Source: an uncultured Clostridium sp. (GTDB lineage Bacteria; Bacillota; Clostridia; Peptostreptococcales; Peptostreptococcaceae). From it: a stretch of DNA of 9,872 nt. The notes beneath the pieces were generated by a model. That model saw only the letters and a program-made list of their open reading frames with translations. It was not told where the DNA came from and did not search any database. Position 1 is the first letter of the stretch, and each line of letters starts with the position of its first letter. Location: positions 1 to 9,872 of the forward strand of contig UQCY01000060.1 in the NCBI GenBank assembly GCA_900539645.1. Reading direction: 5' to 3'. Position numbers and translations under genes: made by a program. Of the stretch, positions 1 to 6,356 are shown in pieces.

Positions 1-1098
1 AATGATAATTGTACAGTAGCTGTTAAAAATACTAAAAAAGGTCCAGCAGGAAGTATAAAACACTTTGGTACAGTAGTAGCAGGTGAATTAAAAGCTGGAG
101 ATGTTTTAACTTGTGAAGTAGATAGAGAAAACAGAATGGCATGTTCAAGAAACCATACTGTAACTCACTTATTACACAAAGCATTAAAAGAAGTATTAGG
201 GGATCATGCAAACCAGGCAGGTTCATTAGTTACTGCAGATAGATTAAGATTCGACTTTACTCACTTTGAAGCAGTTACAAAAGAAGAATTAAAAACAATA
301 GAGGAAAAAGTAAACAATGCTATATTCAACGCTTACGATGTAGTAGCTGAAACAATGGATATAAATGCAGCAAAAGCTAAAGGAGCTGCGGCATTATTCG
401 GTGAAAAATACGGAAATGAAGTTAGAGTAGTTTCTATGGGAGATTACTCAATGGAACTTTGTGGAGGTGCTCACCTTTCAAATACTGCACAGGCTGGAAT
501 GTTCAAAATAATATCTGAAGGCGGTGTAGCTGCAGGTGTTAGAAGAATAGAAGCAGTAACTGGAAAAGCAGTTTATGAATATATGAACAAAAAAGATGAG
601 TTAATTGCCAAAGTTTGTGCTACAATAAAAGCTAAAGAAGATGGACTTTTACACAGAGTAGAAAATGTTTTAGAGGAAAATAAAAACTTAGAGAAAGAAT
701 TACATAATTTAAAAACTCAGATAAGTATGCAGTCAGCTGACTCTGCTTTAGATTCAAAAGTAGAAGTGAAAGGTGTTAACCTAGTTACTAATAAATACGA
801 AAATATGGATATGAATACTTTAAGAGATACTGCTGATAATTTAAGGGATAAAATGGGAAGTGGTGTAGTTGTATTAGCAAATGTTGCTGATGGAAAAGTA
901 AACTTTGTTGTTACTGCAACTAAAGACGTTATAGAAAAAGGTGTTCATTCTGGAAATATAGTAAGAGAAGTAGCTAAGATAGCTGGCGGAAAAGGTGGAG
1001 GTAGACCTAACATGGCTCAGGCAGGTGCTACAGAACCAGCAAAAGTTGACGAAGCTTTAAATTATGCTAAGGAAGTTATAGAATCTCAGGTAAAATAA
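1..1098 (+). CDS. alaS: Alanyl-tRNA synthetase, C-terminal part (5'-truncated by window)
   Basis: This is the last 365 residues of cytoplasmic alanyl-tRNA synthetase, which charges tRNA-Ala and hydrolyses mischarged Ser- and Gly-tRNA-Ala. The frame is open from base 1, so the catalytic and tRNA-recognition N-terminal half lies outside the window. What remains starts in the editing domain. The zinc-binding editing motif HTVTH is at partial residues 52-56, and its partner CGGAH is at 154-158. A charged, heptad-like stretch at about 200-245 is probably the coiled coil leading to the C-Ala/DHHA1 domain. That domain carries the glycine-rich GGKGGGRPNMAQAGA motif at about 329-343, near the C-terminus. 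All expected editing ligands (two His, one Cys, one His) are present, so the gene looks intact up to its TAA. The ireB start lies 28 nt downstream with no terminator between, which suggests cotranscription. Alternative identities such as a free-standing AlaX editing protein are unlikely, because the C-Ala domain is present and the frame continues past the window edge. Confidence 0.97.
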   Translation, partial: NDNCTVAVKNTKKGPAGSIKHFGTVVAGELKAGDVLTCEVDRENRMACSRNHTVTHLLHKALKEVLGDHANQAGSLVTADRLRFDFTHFEAVTKEELKTIEEKVNNAIFNAYDVVAETMDINAAKAKGAAALFGEKYGNEVRVVSMGDYSMELCGGAHLSNTAQAGMFKIISEGGVAAGVRRIEAVTGKAVYEYMNKKDELIAKVCATIKAKEDGLLHRVENVLEENKNLEKELHNLKTQISMQSADSALDSKVEVKGVNLVTNKYENMDMNTLRDTADNLRDKMGSGVVVLANVADGKVNFVVTATKDVIEKGVHSGNIVREVAKIAGGKGGGRPNMAQAGATEPAKVDEALNYAKEVIESQVK

Positions 1099-1126
1099 TT
1101 TCTCTAAAAAAGGAGGAATGAGATAA

Positions 1127-1384
1127 ATGGATAATATGGATTTCACTATGAAATTTGAAGGAGCACAGCAGGAAAAAATGACTGTTGAAGAAGCGATGAA
1201 AATAGTTTATGGGGCCCTTAAAGAAAAAGGGTATAACCCCGTAAACCAAATAATAGGATATCTCCTATCAGGAGATTCTAGTTATATAACTAGTTATAAG
1301 GACGCAAGAGGGATAATCAGAAGATTTGAAAGAGATGAAATTCTTGAAGAGGTTATAACTAAATATCTAGAGGAAAGTAGGTAA
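1127..1384 (+). CDS. ireB: IreB/UPF0297 (DUF965) family regulatory phosphoprotein
   Basis: This small cytoplasmic protein of 85 residues belongs to the UPF0297 family. The family member IreB of Enterococcus faecalis is a substrate of the PASTA-domain Ser/Thr kinase IreK and tempers cephalosporin resistance. The conserved core is plain: EALKEKGYNP-type helix (here ALKEKGYNPVNQIIGYLLSG, residues 31-50), then a DAR motif at 59-61 and RRFERDEILEEVI at 65-77. Its length equals the family norm. The start is fixed by AGGAGG at 1111-1116, 10 nt before the ATG. An earlier ATG at 1119 hits a stop after two codons. E. faecalis IreB is phosphorylated at Thr4 and Thr7; by eye, Thr7 is kept here, while position 4 is Met. 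The neighbours alaS (upstream) and ruvX (downstream, beyond the envelope gene) are the usual ones in Firmicutes. A role in envelope-stress signalling is inferred from the family only; no kinase gene is in view. Confidence 0.93.
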   Translation: MDNMDFTMKFEGAQQEKMTVEEAMKIVYGALKEKGYNPVNQIIGYLLSGDSSYITSYKDARGIIRRFERDEILEEVITKYLEESR

Positions 1385-1388
1385 ATAA

Positions 1389-3608
1389 ATGTTCAGAAAG
1401 TTTATATCAATACTTGCATCTCTATTTATAATTTTTAGTTCTGCTTTTTCTACTGTAAATGCAGAATCAGCAAGAGGAAAAGTTATATTTATAAATATGA
1501 GTAGAACTAGTCTTGAAAATATGATGAACATAAAAGAGATTGGAAATAGAGTTGAAAAAGAAGGCTATGTAGGATTGATGAATATCAAGGGTGACCAGGG
1601 TAACGACGACGCAAGAAGTTTAGCTACTATGGGAGCTACAGGGAGATCTACAATAGCCCAGTTTGATAAAAAAGTTGCTGTAGATTTTGTACAGCCAAAT
1701 GCAGCCGAAGCTAAAGAATATGAAGCTTCTACAGGCAAAAAAGCTAAAAAAATAGTCAATATGGAGGCAAATAGGTCTTCTAATGAGAATATTGAAAAGG
1801 GAGAGTTTGAATCTACTCTTGGTATGGTAGGGCAGATTCTTTCTGAAAATGGATATAAGACATCAGTAATAGGTAATGCTGATTACCACGATTACGATGG
1901 GACTCTTGTAAAAAATAGAAATGTAGCTTTTGCAGCTATGGATAATTATGGAAGAGTTGATGATGGTAATATAGACGATATCAATATAAAAGATAATAGT
2001 ATGCCATTTGGAATCTCTACAGATTATAAAAAACTTAAAGCTGAAACAAAAGAACTTTATAAGAACACTGATGCCGTATATGTAGACCTAGGGGATACAT
2101 ATAGACTAGATGAGTATAAAATGAATCTAAATGAAAATACTTATGCTAAGATGAAAGCTAAAACATACAGCAGAATAAATTCTTATCTAAAAGAAGTATT
2201 TTCTATGGTAGGTGAAAACGACACTGTTTATATAGTAAGTGCATTCCCTAGCAATTTAGATTACAGCAATAAGAAAAGACTTTCTCCAGTTATGAAATTC
2301 TCTAAAGGAGTTTCTGGAAAGGGAGTATTAACTTCTGCTACAACAAGAAGAGATGGGATAATAGCAAATATGGATATAGGTGTAGACATACTTAACCATT
2401 TTGGTTTATCTAATGAAATGATGTTAGGTAGAACTATCTCTAATGTTGAAAAAGAAAATAATATAGAGTTTCTTCAGAAAGAATACTCAAAAATAAATTC
2501 AGCAGCTTTAATAAGAGCTGGTGTTGTAAATACTTTTGTAGGAGTAGTGTCTGCGTCTTGGGTAATAGGCTTAATAGCAGTACTTTTAGCTAAGAGAATT
2601 GCTCCAAAATATAAAGATAAACTGTTTACTATACTTAAAGAGCTTATCAAATTCGGTATAATAATGCCGTTATCATTTATGGTAGCTCCAATATTTAATT
2701 TTAGTGGACAGGTAAGTATGTCTTTAGCTGTAATAGGTGTGACATTCTTAATATACTTCATAGCTAAGGCTATGTTTAAAGATGATGATCTAAAACAGAT
2801 GGGATTCATAGCACTTGTTACTATAGTGCTGATTGCCGTAGATGCTGTATTTGGAACATATCTTATGAAAAATAACATAATGAGTTACGATGCTATGGTA
2901 GGTGCTAGATACTACGGTATAGGAAATGAATATGAAGGTGTTACTATAGGAAGTGCAGTATTTGCATTTGCAGTACTTCTATACTACAAAAAAATACCAA
3001 AATGGGTTGCTGCAGCTTCATTTGGTGTAATATTAATAACTAGTGCATATCCATCTATGGGTGCAAATGTCGGCGGTGCGATATCTGAATGCGCTGCATA
3101 TTTACTATTTGTGCTTCTTATGTACAATGTTAAAGTTGACTGGAAAAAGATTGTAGGAATAGGTCTTGCAGTTGTTGCAGTAGTTGGAGTGTTTGCATTT
3201 ATGGATTTATCTTCAGGAAGTCCATCTCACTTAGGACTATTTGTTCAGCAGATAATGTTAAATGGACCAGGTGAAATAGTTCTTATATTTACTAGAAAAA
3301 TCCAGATGAATGTTAAATTAGCACAGACTAGTGTATGGGTTAATATATTAATAGTTGGAATAGTTATAATCGCAGCATTAATATTCAAACCAAATAAACA
3401 CTTTAGAGTAATAGCAGGTAAATATCCTATGGTATTTAGAGGATTTGTTGCAGCTATGGTAGGTTGTATAATAACTCTACTAGTAAACGACTCTGGTATA
3501 GTAGCAGCCTCTACTGCATCTATATATATCCTTATACCGGTGATGATAATAACTATAAATATGATTTTAAACGAGGATAAAAAGGAGAAAATAGATGCTA
3601 ACAGGTAG
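1389..3608 (+). CDS. Uncharacterised envelope protein: signal peptide, alkaline-phosphatase-like extracellular domain, polytopic membrane domain
   Basis: I do not recognise a named gene. The 739-residue product begins with a signal peptide (basic MFRK, hydrophobic 6-20, cleavage plausible after VNA at 22-25). Residues 26-370 form a hydrophilic domain expected outside the membrane. Its pattern suggests a degenerate alkaline-phosphatase fold: an N-terminal beta strand [10 protein letters not shown] (32-40), GLMNIKG near 62, a T/G-rich turn at 80-88, VYIVSAFPS (280-288), and LSPVMKF followed by [27 protein letters not shown] sequence from 298 to 340. The rest holds about eleven hydrophobic segments (near 374-402, 419-437, 440-462, 470-490, 515-533, 537-553, 559-580, 586-605, 646-667, 680-700, 705-727). 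Conserved-looking loops are [13 protein letters not shown] (506-518), GANVGG (558-563) and LVNDSG (698-703). The ATG lies 4 nt after ireB, with an AG-rich ribosome site inside the ireB end, and the 3' end overlaps ruvX by 14 nt. A role in envelope polymer or lipid metabolism is only a guess. Confidence 0.9.
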   Translation: MFRKFISILASLFIIFSSAFSTVNAESARGKVIFINMSRTSLENMMNIKEIGNRVEKEGYVGLMNIKGDQGNDDARSLATMGATGRSTIAQFDKKVAVDFVQPNAAEAKEYEASTGKKAKKIVNMEANRSSNENIEKGEFESTLGMVGQILSENGYKTSVIGNADYHDYDGTLVKNRNVAFAAMDNYGRVDDGNIDDINIKDNSMPFGISTDYKKLKAETKELYKNTDAVYVDLGDTYRLDEYKMNLNENTYAKMKAKTYSRINSYLKEVFSMVGENDTVYIVSAFPSNLDYSNKKRLSPVMKFSKGVSGKGVLTSATTRRDGIIANMDIGVDILNHFGLSNEMMLGRTISNVEKENNIEFLQKEYSKINSAALIRAGVVNTFVGVVSASWVIGLIAVLLAKRIAPKYKDKLFTILKELIKFGIIMPLSFMVAPIFNFSGQVSMSLAVIGVTFLIYFIAKAMFKDDDLKQMGFIALVTIVLIAVDAVFGTYLMKNNIMSYDAMVGARYYGIGNEYEGVTIGSAVFAFAVLLYYKKIPKWVAAASFGVILITSAYPSMGANVGGAISECAAYLLFVLLMYNVKVDWKKIVGIGLAVVAVVGVFAFMDLSSGSPSHLGLFVQQIMLNGPGEIVLIFTRKIQMNVKLAQTSVWVNILIVGIVIIAALIFKPNKHFRVIAGKYPMVFRGFVAAMVGCIITLLVNDSGIVAASTASIYILIPVMIITINMILNEDKKEKIDANR

Positions 3609-4017
3609 AATAATGGGCCTTGATATAGGAGATAAAACTATAGGTGTTGCAGTAAGTGACCTTATGGGAATGACAGCTCAGGGTATCAAGACTATAAAAA
3701 GAACTAGCAAAAAGAACGATATAGAAGAAATAAAACAGATAATAAAAGAAAAACAGGTAAATCTAATAGTATCTGGTCTTCCTAAAAATATGAATGGTAC
3801 TGTTGGTCCTCAGGGCGAAAAAGTACAGAAATTCTGTGAATTAATAAAAGAAGAAACAGGACTAGAAATAGAATTTTGGGATGAAAGACTTACTACCGTT
3901 GCAGCTGAAAAAACTCTTATAACTGCAGATGTAAGCAGAAAGAAAAGAAAAAATGTAATAGACATGATGGCAGCGGTATTAATTCTTCAAGGATATTTAG
4001 ATTTTAAAGTTAAATAA
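3595..4017 (+). CDS. ruvX: RuvX/YqgF-type RNase H-fold Holliday junction resolvase-like protein
   Basis: The 140-residue cytoplasmic protein belongs to the YqgF/RuvX family, with proposed roles as a Holliday junction resolvase and, in some bacteria, in 16S rRNA 5'-end maturation. The family hallmarks appear in order: [16 protein letters not shown] at 7-22 (first acidic residue Asp10), [13 protein letters not shown] at 61-73, WDERLTT at 95-101 with the second acidic position, and IDMMAA with Asp123 near the end. All three candidate metal ligands of the RNase H fold are therefore present, and the length is typical. The ATG at 3595 is favoured over the ATG at 3613 because AAGGAG (3582-3587) sits 7 nt upstream. 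This places the start inside the last codons of the preceding membrane-protein gene, a 14-nt overlap suggesting translational coupling. The assignment is firm, although the exact in vivo activity varies among studied species. Confidence 0.95.
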   Translation: MLTGRIMGLDIGDKTIGVAVSDLMGMTAQGIKTIKRTSKKNDIEEIKQIIKEKQVNLIVSGLPKNMNGTVGPQGEKVQKFCELIKEETGLEIEFWDERLTTVAAEKTLITADVSRKKRKNVIDMMAAVLILQGYLDFKVK

Positions 4018-4036
4018 CAAAAAAATTGAATAAAGT

Positions 4037-4090
4037 ATGAAAATTTGGGTATTATCATATAGAATAGATGATAATTGATTGATTTTCATA
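4037..4090 (+). repeat. Nested inverted repeat between ruvX and the DUF1292 promoter
   Basis: The outer arms are TATGAAAAT (4037-4045) and ATTTTCATA (4082-4090). The inner arms are ATTATCAT (4051-4058) and ATGATAAT (4068-4075), separated by 9 nt. All four arms are perfect complements, but the stem is AT-rich and has no U tract after it, so it is not a typical terminator. It could be an operator or the processed 3' end of the alaS-ruvX transcript. Confidence 0.45.
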
Positions 4091-4120
4091 TGTAAGAGAT
4101 TAATAAGTAAGAAAACGTAA

Positions 4121-4149
4121 TTGTTATTATATAAAATTTGTTATATAAT
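4121..4149 (+). promoter_or_regulatory. Sigma-A-type promoter for the DUF1292 gene
   Basis: TTGTTA (4121-4126) and TATAAT (4144-4149) are separated by exactly 17 bp, which is close to the sigma-A consensus. The expected transcription start is near 4156, giving a leader of about 26 nt before the ATG at 4182. This would make the DUF1292 gene independent of the alaS-ruvX transcript, although no terminator was found after ruvX, so read-through is also possible. Confidence 0.72.
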
Positions 4150-4181
4150 AAAATCAAATAATAGGTAATGAGGTGAGACCA

Positions 4182-4457
4182 ATGGAAGAAATGAATGAAA
4201 ATGTAGTAAACCTAATAGATGAAAATGGAGAAGAAGTACCTTTTGAGATAATATTAACTTTAGAAGCAGAAGAAAAAGAGTATGCTATATTAATGCCTTT
4301 AGAAGACAACGAAGACGAAGAAGCATATATATATAGAATAGATGAAGACGAACAGGGAGAAATGCTAGTTCCATTAGAAGACGACAATGAGTATTCAACT
4401 GTTGTAGCTGTTTACGAAGCTTTAATGGAAGAAGAAGGTCTTAACTTTGATGAATAA
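4182..4457 (+). CDS. DUF1292 family small acidic protein
   Basis: This 91-residue protein is very acidic: well over a third of its residues are Glu or Asp, and only one Lys and one Arg are visible. The pattern NVVNLIDENGEEVPFEII, then EKEYAILMPLED and MLVPLEDDNEYSTVVAVYEAL, matches the DUF1292 family found between ruvX and fur in many Clostridia. No function is established for the family as far as I know, and no signal peptide or membrane segment is present, so it should be cytosolic. The frame can be extended upstream to a GTG at 4173. I prefer ATG 4182 because the GAGGTG ribosome binding site (4170-4175) overlaps that GTG and lies 6 nt before the ATG. The gene has its own predicted promoter and terminator, so it looks monocistronic. 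Confidence 0.9.
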   Translation: MEEMNENVVNLIDENGEEVPFEIILTLEAEEKEYAILMPLEDNEDEEAYIYRIDEDEQGEMLVPLEDDNEYSTVVAVYEALMEEEGLNFDE

Positions 4458-4472
4458 TAAGTAAAATTATAT

Positions 4473-4513
4473 AATGCTGTAGTAGAGTTAAGCTCTATTA
4501 CAGCATTTATTTT
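4473..4513 (+). terminator. Intrinsic terminator after the DUF1292 gene
   Basis: A 15-bp stem is formed by 4473-4487 (AATGCTGTAGTAGAG) and 4493-4507 (CTCTATTACAGCATT), with one G-U pair and a 5-nt loop. It is followed by TATTTT, a modest U tract. It sits 15 nt after the stop codon and about 40 nt before fur, so it may terminate only partly and set how much fur is transcribed from upstream. Confidence 0.8.
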
Positions 4514-4553
4514 AACTTATATTGATTAATAAATGAGAAAAGGTGTGGTAAAT

Positions 4554-5009
4554 ATGAATAATGGAATGGATCTTTTAAAAGAAAAACTAAAAAAGACAGG
4601 CTTTAAGATTACTCCACAAAGGAGAGCTATAATAGAAGTTCTTCTTGAAAATCGATACTATCATCTTAGCAGTGAGGAAATATACGATAAAGTAAGAGAA
4701 AATTGCCCAGAAATAGGTTTAGCAACAGTATATAGAACGATGCAGCTATTAGACGAAATAGGAGCTATATCAAAGTTAAATTTAGATGATGGCTGTATAA
4801 GATATGAAATAGACCTTGATAATGAAGGACACAATCATCATCATTTAGTATGTAAAAACTGTGGAAAAATAATTGGTGTTGAAGAAGATCTTCTTAAAGA
4901 TATAGAAATGAAAATTCAGGAAAACTACAAATTCCATGTAGTTAATCATGATCTTAAATTCGATGGATATTGTGAAGACTGTTATAGAGAGATGAAAAAA
5001 GATAAATAA
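4554..5009 (+). CDS. fur: Fur-family metal-responsive transcriptional repressor (probably Fur)
   Basis: This is a 151-residue DNA-binding regulator of the Fur family, which represses metal-uptake or stress genes when loaded with metal. The N-terminal winged helix includes ITPQRRAII (19-27), HLSSEEIYDKV (37-47) and the recognition region GLATVYRTMQLLDEIG (55-70). The dimerisation and metal domain has DDGCIRYEI (78-86), a histidine cluster at 93-97, and two CxxC pairs (Cys100/Cys103 and Cys140/Cys143) that form the structural zinc site. Aligned from memory with Bacillus PerR, the residue matching its oxidation-relevant Asp85 is Glu here, which favours Fur over the peroxide sensor PerR. Zur cannot be excluded. 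The frame extends to an ATG at 4533, but the AGGTG at 4541-4545 lies between the two and fits ATG 4554 (8-nt spacing), giving a normal Fur length. No strong promoter is visible between the preceding terminator and this start. Confidence 0.92.
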   Translation: MNNGMDLLKEKLKKTGFKITPQRRAIIEVLLENRYYHLSSEEIYDKVRENCPEIGLATVYRTMQLLDEIGAISKLNLDDGCIRYEIDLDNEGHNHHHLVCKNCGKIIGVEEDLLKDIEMKIQENYKFHVVNHDLKFDGYCEDCYREMKKDK

Positions 5010-5030
5010 ATATACAAAAATAAAAAAATT

Positions 5031-5099
5031 AGACAATAATAAAGAACTATATATAAATCATAAACAAAAGATTTATATATAGTTCTTTTTTTATTGTCT
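5031..5099. terminator. Long bidirectional terminator between convergent fur and ydjM-like genes
   Basis: A perfect 19-bp stem pairs 5041-5059 with 5070-5088 around a 10-nt loop. It is extended by AGACAATAA (5031-5039) pairing with TTATTGTCT (5091-5099) across a small internal loop. On the plus strand the core stem runs into seven T residues (5086-5092), suited to ending fur. On the minus strand the full stem is followed by a T-rich run (complement of the A-rich 5011-5030), suited to ending the facing gene. The outer arm ends 2 nt short of that gene's stop codon. Confidence 0.88.
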
Positions 5100-5100
5100 T

Positions 5101-5838
5101 TTATACAAATTTAAAAACAAGATATATTGTAAATAAAATTAAAACAAAGACTAATAGACTTTCTATTATATTACTAAACCTTCCACCAACTCTTATATAT
5201 CCCACAGAAATCATATTCTTTGAGAATGGGTAGAAGATAGCTACACCCCGTTTTGTGAACATATCGCAAATTATATGAAGTAGATACATAGAGGAAGCCA
5301 TAAGCCCTAATGAATCGTAGTTAAAAAACTCTCCTAGTGGATTCATAATTATATAAACTATTAAAACCATTAAAATACTATGAGAAAAGTTTCTATGCTT
5401 CAGCCATGGAAATACCGAAAATACTAAAATAGGTATGACAAAAGATATATCTACTTTAGAAATTATTAAAACCAATGCTAAAAGAAGCAAGGTAGCTGTA
5501 ATAAGAGATTTTCTCATATTGTAATGGGTGAGCTTTTTTTCTAAAAATGCTATTGCAAAAAATGTAATAACTGCGCTTATAAAAAAGCTACTGCTGACTT
5601 TTATAGATAGGAAAAATATAAAAAGATTCAGCGAAAAAATAAGCAACTTATATAAAAACTTTGAAAATTTCTTTCTAAAAATTGTCCCAGCTATTATAGA
5701 GTTGGATTTATCTAAATCCGGGAGCGTAGAAAATACAGCGGAAGTCAGAATACTAGTAGGGGTTATAGGTTGTGATAATACTAGTGATAATTGAATACCG
5801 GCTATAATTCCTACAGCACAATGAGTTTTACCTCGCAT
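5101..5838 (-). CDS. YdjM/DUF457-type membrane protein (predicted metal-dependent hydrolase)
   Basis: This 245-residue integral membrane protein resembles the YdjM/DUF457 family, whose E. coli member is a LexA-controlled inner-membrane protein. The family is annotated as metal-dependent hydrolase, but no substrate is established to my knowledge. Potential metal ligands sit where expected: His6 in KTHCAVG, Asp41 and Asp43 in LPDLDKSNS, His148 and His153 in HRNFSHS, and His188/Asp192 in HIICDMFTKRGV, followed by YPFS. Hydrophobic segments lie near 62-80, 83-99, 111-127, 130-143, 154-170, 178-190 and 224-243. The ATG is supported by TGGAGGT (complement of 5844-5850), 5 nt upstream. It is transcribed toward fur and away from rnjA. 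An extended -10 promoter and a LexA-like box lie just upstream, suggesting induction by DNA damage. Identification as the family is good; the enzymatic role is inference. Confidence 0.87.
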   Translation of the reverse strand: MRGKTHCAVGIIAGIQLSLVLSQPITPTSILTSAVFSTLPDLDKSNSIIAGTIFRKKFSKFLYKLLIFSLNLFIFFLSIKVSSSFFISAVITFFAIAFLEKKLTHYNMRKSLITATLLLLALVLIISKVDISFVIPILVFSVFPWLKHRNFSHSILMVLIVYIIMNPLGEFFNYDSLGLMASSMYLLHIICDMFTKRGVAIFYPFSKNMISVGYIRVGGRFSNIIESLLVFVLILFTIYLVFKFV

Positions 5839-5864
5839 TTTTTACCTCCAAGATAATATTTTTA

Positions 5865-5880
5865 CAGAACGTGTGTTTCT
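5865..5880 (-). promoter_or_regulatory. Putative LexA (SOS) operator upstream of the ydjM-like gene
   Basis: The plus-strand sequence CAGAACGTGTGTTTCT contains GAAC-N4-GTTT, the form of the SOS box reported for clostridial LexA (the Bacillus version is GAAC-N4-GTTC). It lies between the predicted -10 box of the minus-strand gene and its ribosome binding site, about 8-20 nt after the expected transcription start, a position that would block transcription. YdjM is a known LexA target in E. coli, which strengthens the call. A chance match to an 8-base pattern cannot be excluded. Confidence 0.6.
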
Positions 5881-5894
5881 ATAAATTACAATTA

Positions 5895-5903
5895 ATTATA
5901 TCA
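5895..5903 (-). promoter_or_regulatory. Extended -10 promoter element of the ydjM-like gene
   Basis: Read on the minus strand, this is TGATATAAT, a perfect extended -10 (TGnTATAAT). There is no good -35 hexamer at 16-18 bp upstream, which is tolerated with an extended -10. The transcription start would fall near 5888, leaving a leader of about 50 nt that contains the LexA-like box and the ribosome binding site. Confidence 0.55.
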
Positions 5904-6062
5904 TATTGTTTAAGAAAATATAGTTTAAAGATAAAAAATGTTTATGAAAAATATCTGAATTTTTTATAAAGAAAAATTAAAAAAATTCAACGAGGATATT
6001 GAAAAATAGAGAATTTGTGTTAAATAGTGAAATGTTAATTATTTTAGAAATATAAATAAATC

Positions 6063-6091
6063 TTAAATTATAATGTAATCTATGTTACAAT
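6063..6091 (+). promoter_or_regulatory. Predicted rnjA promoter
   Basis: TTAAAT (6063-6068) and TACAAT (6086-6091) are 17 bp apart, and TGT precedes the -10 hexamer to give an extended -10 (TGnTACAAT). Transcription would begin around 6098, leaving an unusually long leader of about 255 nt before the rnjA start. The -35 match is weak, so other promoters nearer the gene are possible. Confidence 0.5.
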
Positions 6092-6154
6092 AATATTAAC
6101 TGGTAAAGTGGTCGTGAAGAATTATTAAAAATTTAATCTGTAAAACGAAAATTT

Positions 6155-6215
6155 CCGGTAGCATATAACCAGGATTTTATTGCGGAGAAATCCTGTTTTA
6201 CCGGATATATTTTTG
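6155..6215 (+). ncRNA. Structured rnjA leader element: two-part hairpin with U-rich tail (possible attenuator or small RNA 3' end)
   Basis: CCGGTA (6155-6160) pairs with TACCGG (6199-6204). Inside it, CAGGATTT (6170-6177) pairs with AAATCCTG (6188-6195) around a 10-nt loop. The hairpin is followed by ATATATTTTTG, a weak terminator-like tail. In this AT-rich region the GC-containing arms stand out. The closing arm can also pair with GTAAAAC (6140-6146) or with GGTAAA (6102-6107), so alternative folds exist. I matched it to no known riboswitch class. It could be a premature terminator controlling rnjA, the end of a roughly 118-nt small RNA, or simply a leader stem-loop. Confidence 0.5.
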
Positions 6216-6356
6216 TAGATACGATGTGTATGTAGATTTATATAGAATTTTAGGGAGAGCGTATATATACACTAAAATGATTAGAGTTTTAAATTATTTT
6301 AAAGGATTATGATTGAATGAAAAATATAAAAAAATAAATAGAAGGAGATGATGTTA

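Larger units (their letters stand above)
5839..6356. other. Long AT-rich intergenic region between divergent ydjM-like gene and rnjA
   Basis: About 500 bp without a supported gene. From left to right it holds the ydjM ribosome site, the LexA-like box and the ydjM extended -10. Next comes an AT-only inverted repeat (AATATC...GATATT outer arms at 5950-5955 and 5995-6000, and GAATTTTTT/AAAAAATTC inner arms at 5957-5965 and 5980-5988). Then follow the predicted rnjA promoter (6063-6091), a structured leader hairpin (6155-6204) and a GTATATATAC palindrome (6261-6270). Only tiny open frames (5-11 codons) occur in the leader, none with a convincing ribosome site. Confidence 0.7.

Noticed and set aside
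2474..2878. 134-codon open frame on the minus strand inside the envelope-protein gene
   Set aside because: It is the antisense shadow of a hydrophobic coding region, with no ribosome site or family motif.
5528..5794. 88-codon plus-strand open frame opposite the ydjM-like gene
   Set aside because: Antisense to a gene with clear metal-ligand motifs and a strong ribosome site; no motif of its own.
6098..6215. Known riboswitch or T-box in the rnjA leader
   Set aside because: No T-box TGGNACCGCG sequence and no cyclic-di-GMP or other aptamer consensus could be recognised.
6277..6334. Tiny open frames (11 codons from 6277, 6 codons from 6317) in the rnjA leader, considered as leader peptides or an rpoY-like gene
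   Set aside because: Too short, poor ribosome-site spacing for the first, no regulatory codon pattern, and nothing resembling the RNA polymerase epsilon subunit seen before rnjA in Bacillus.
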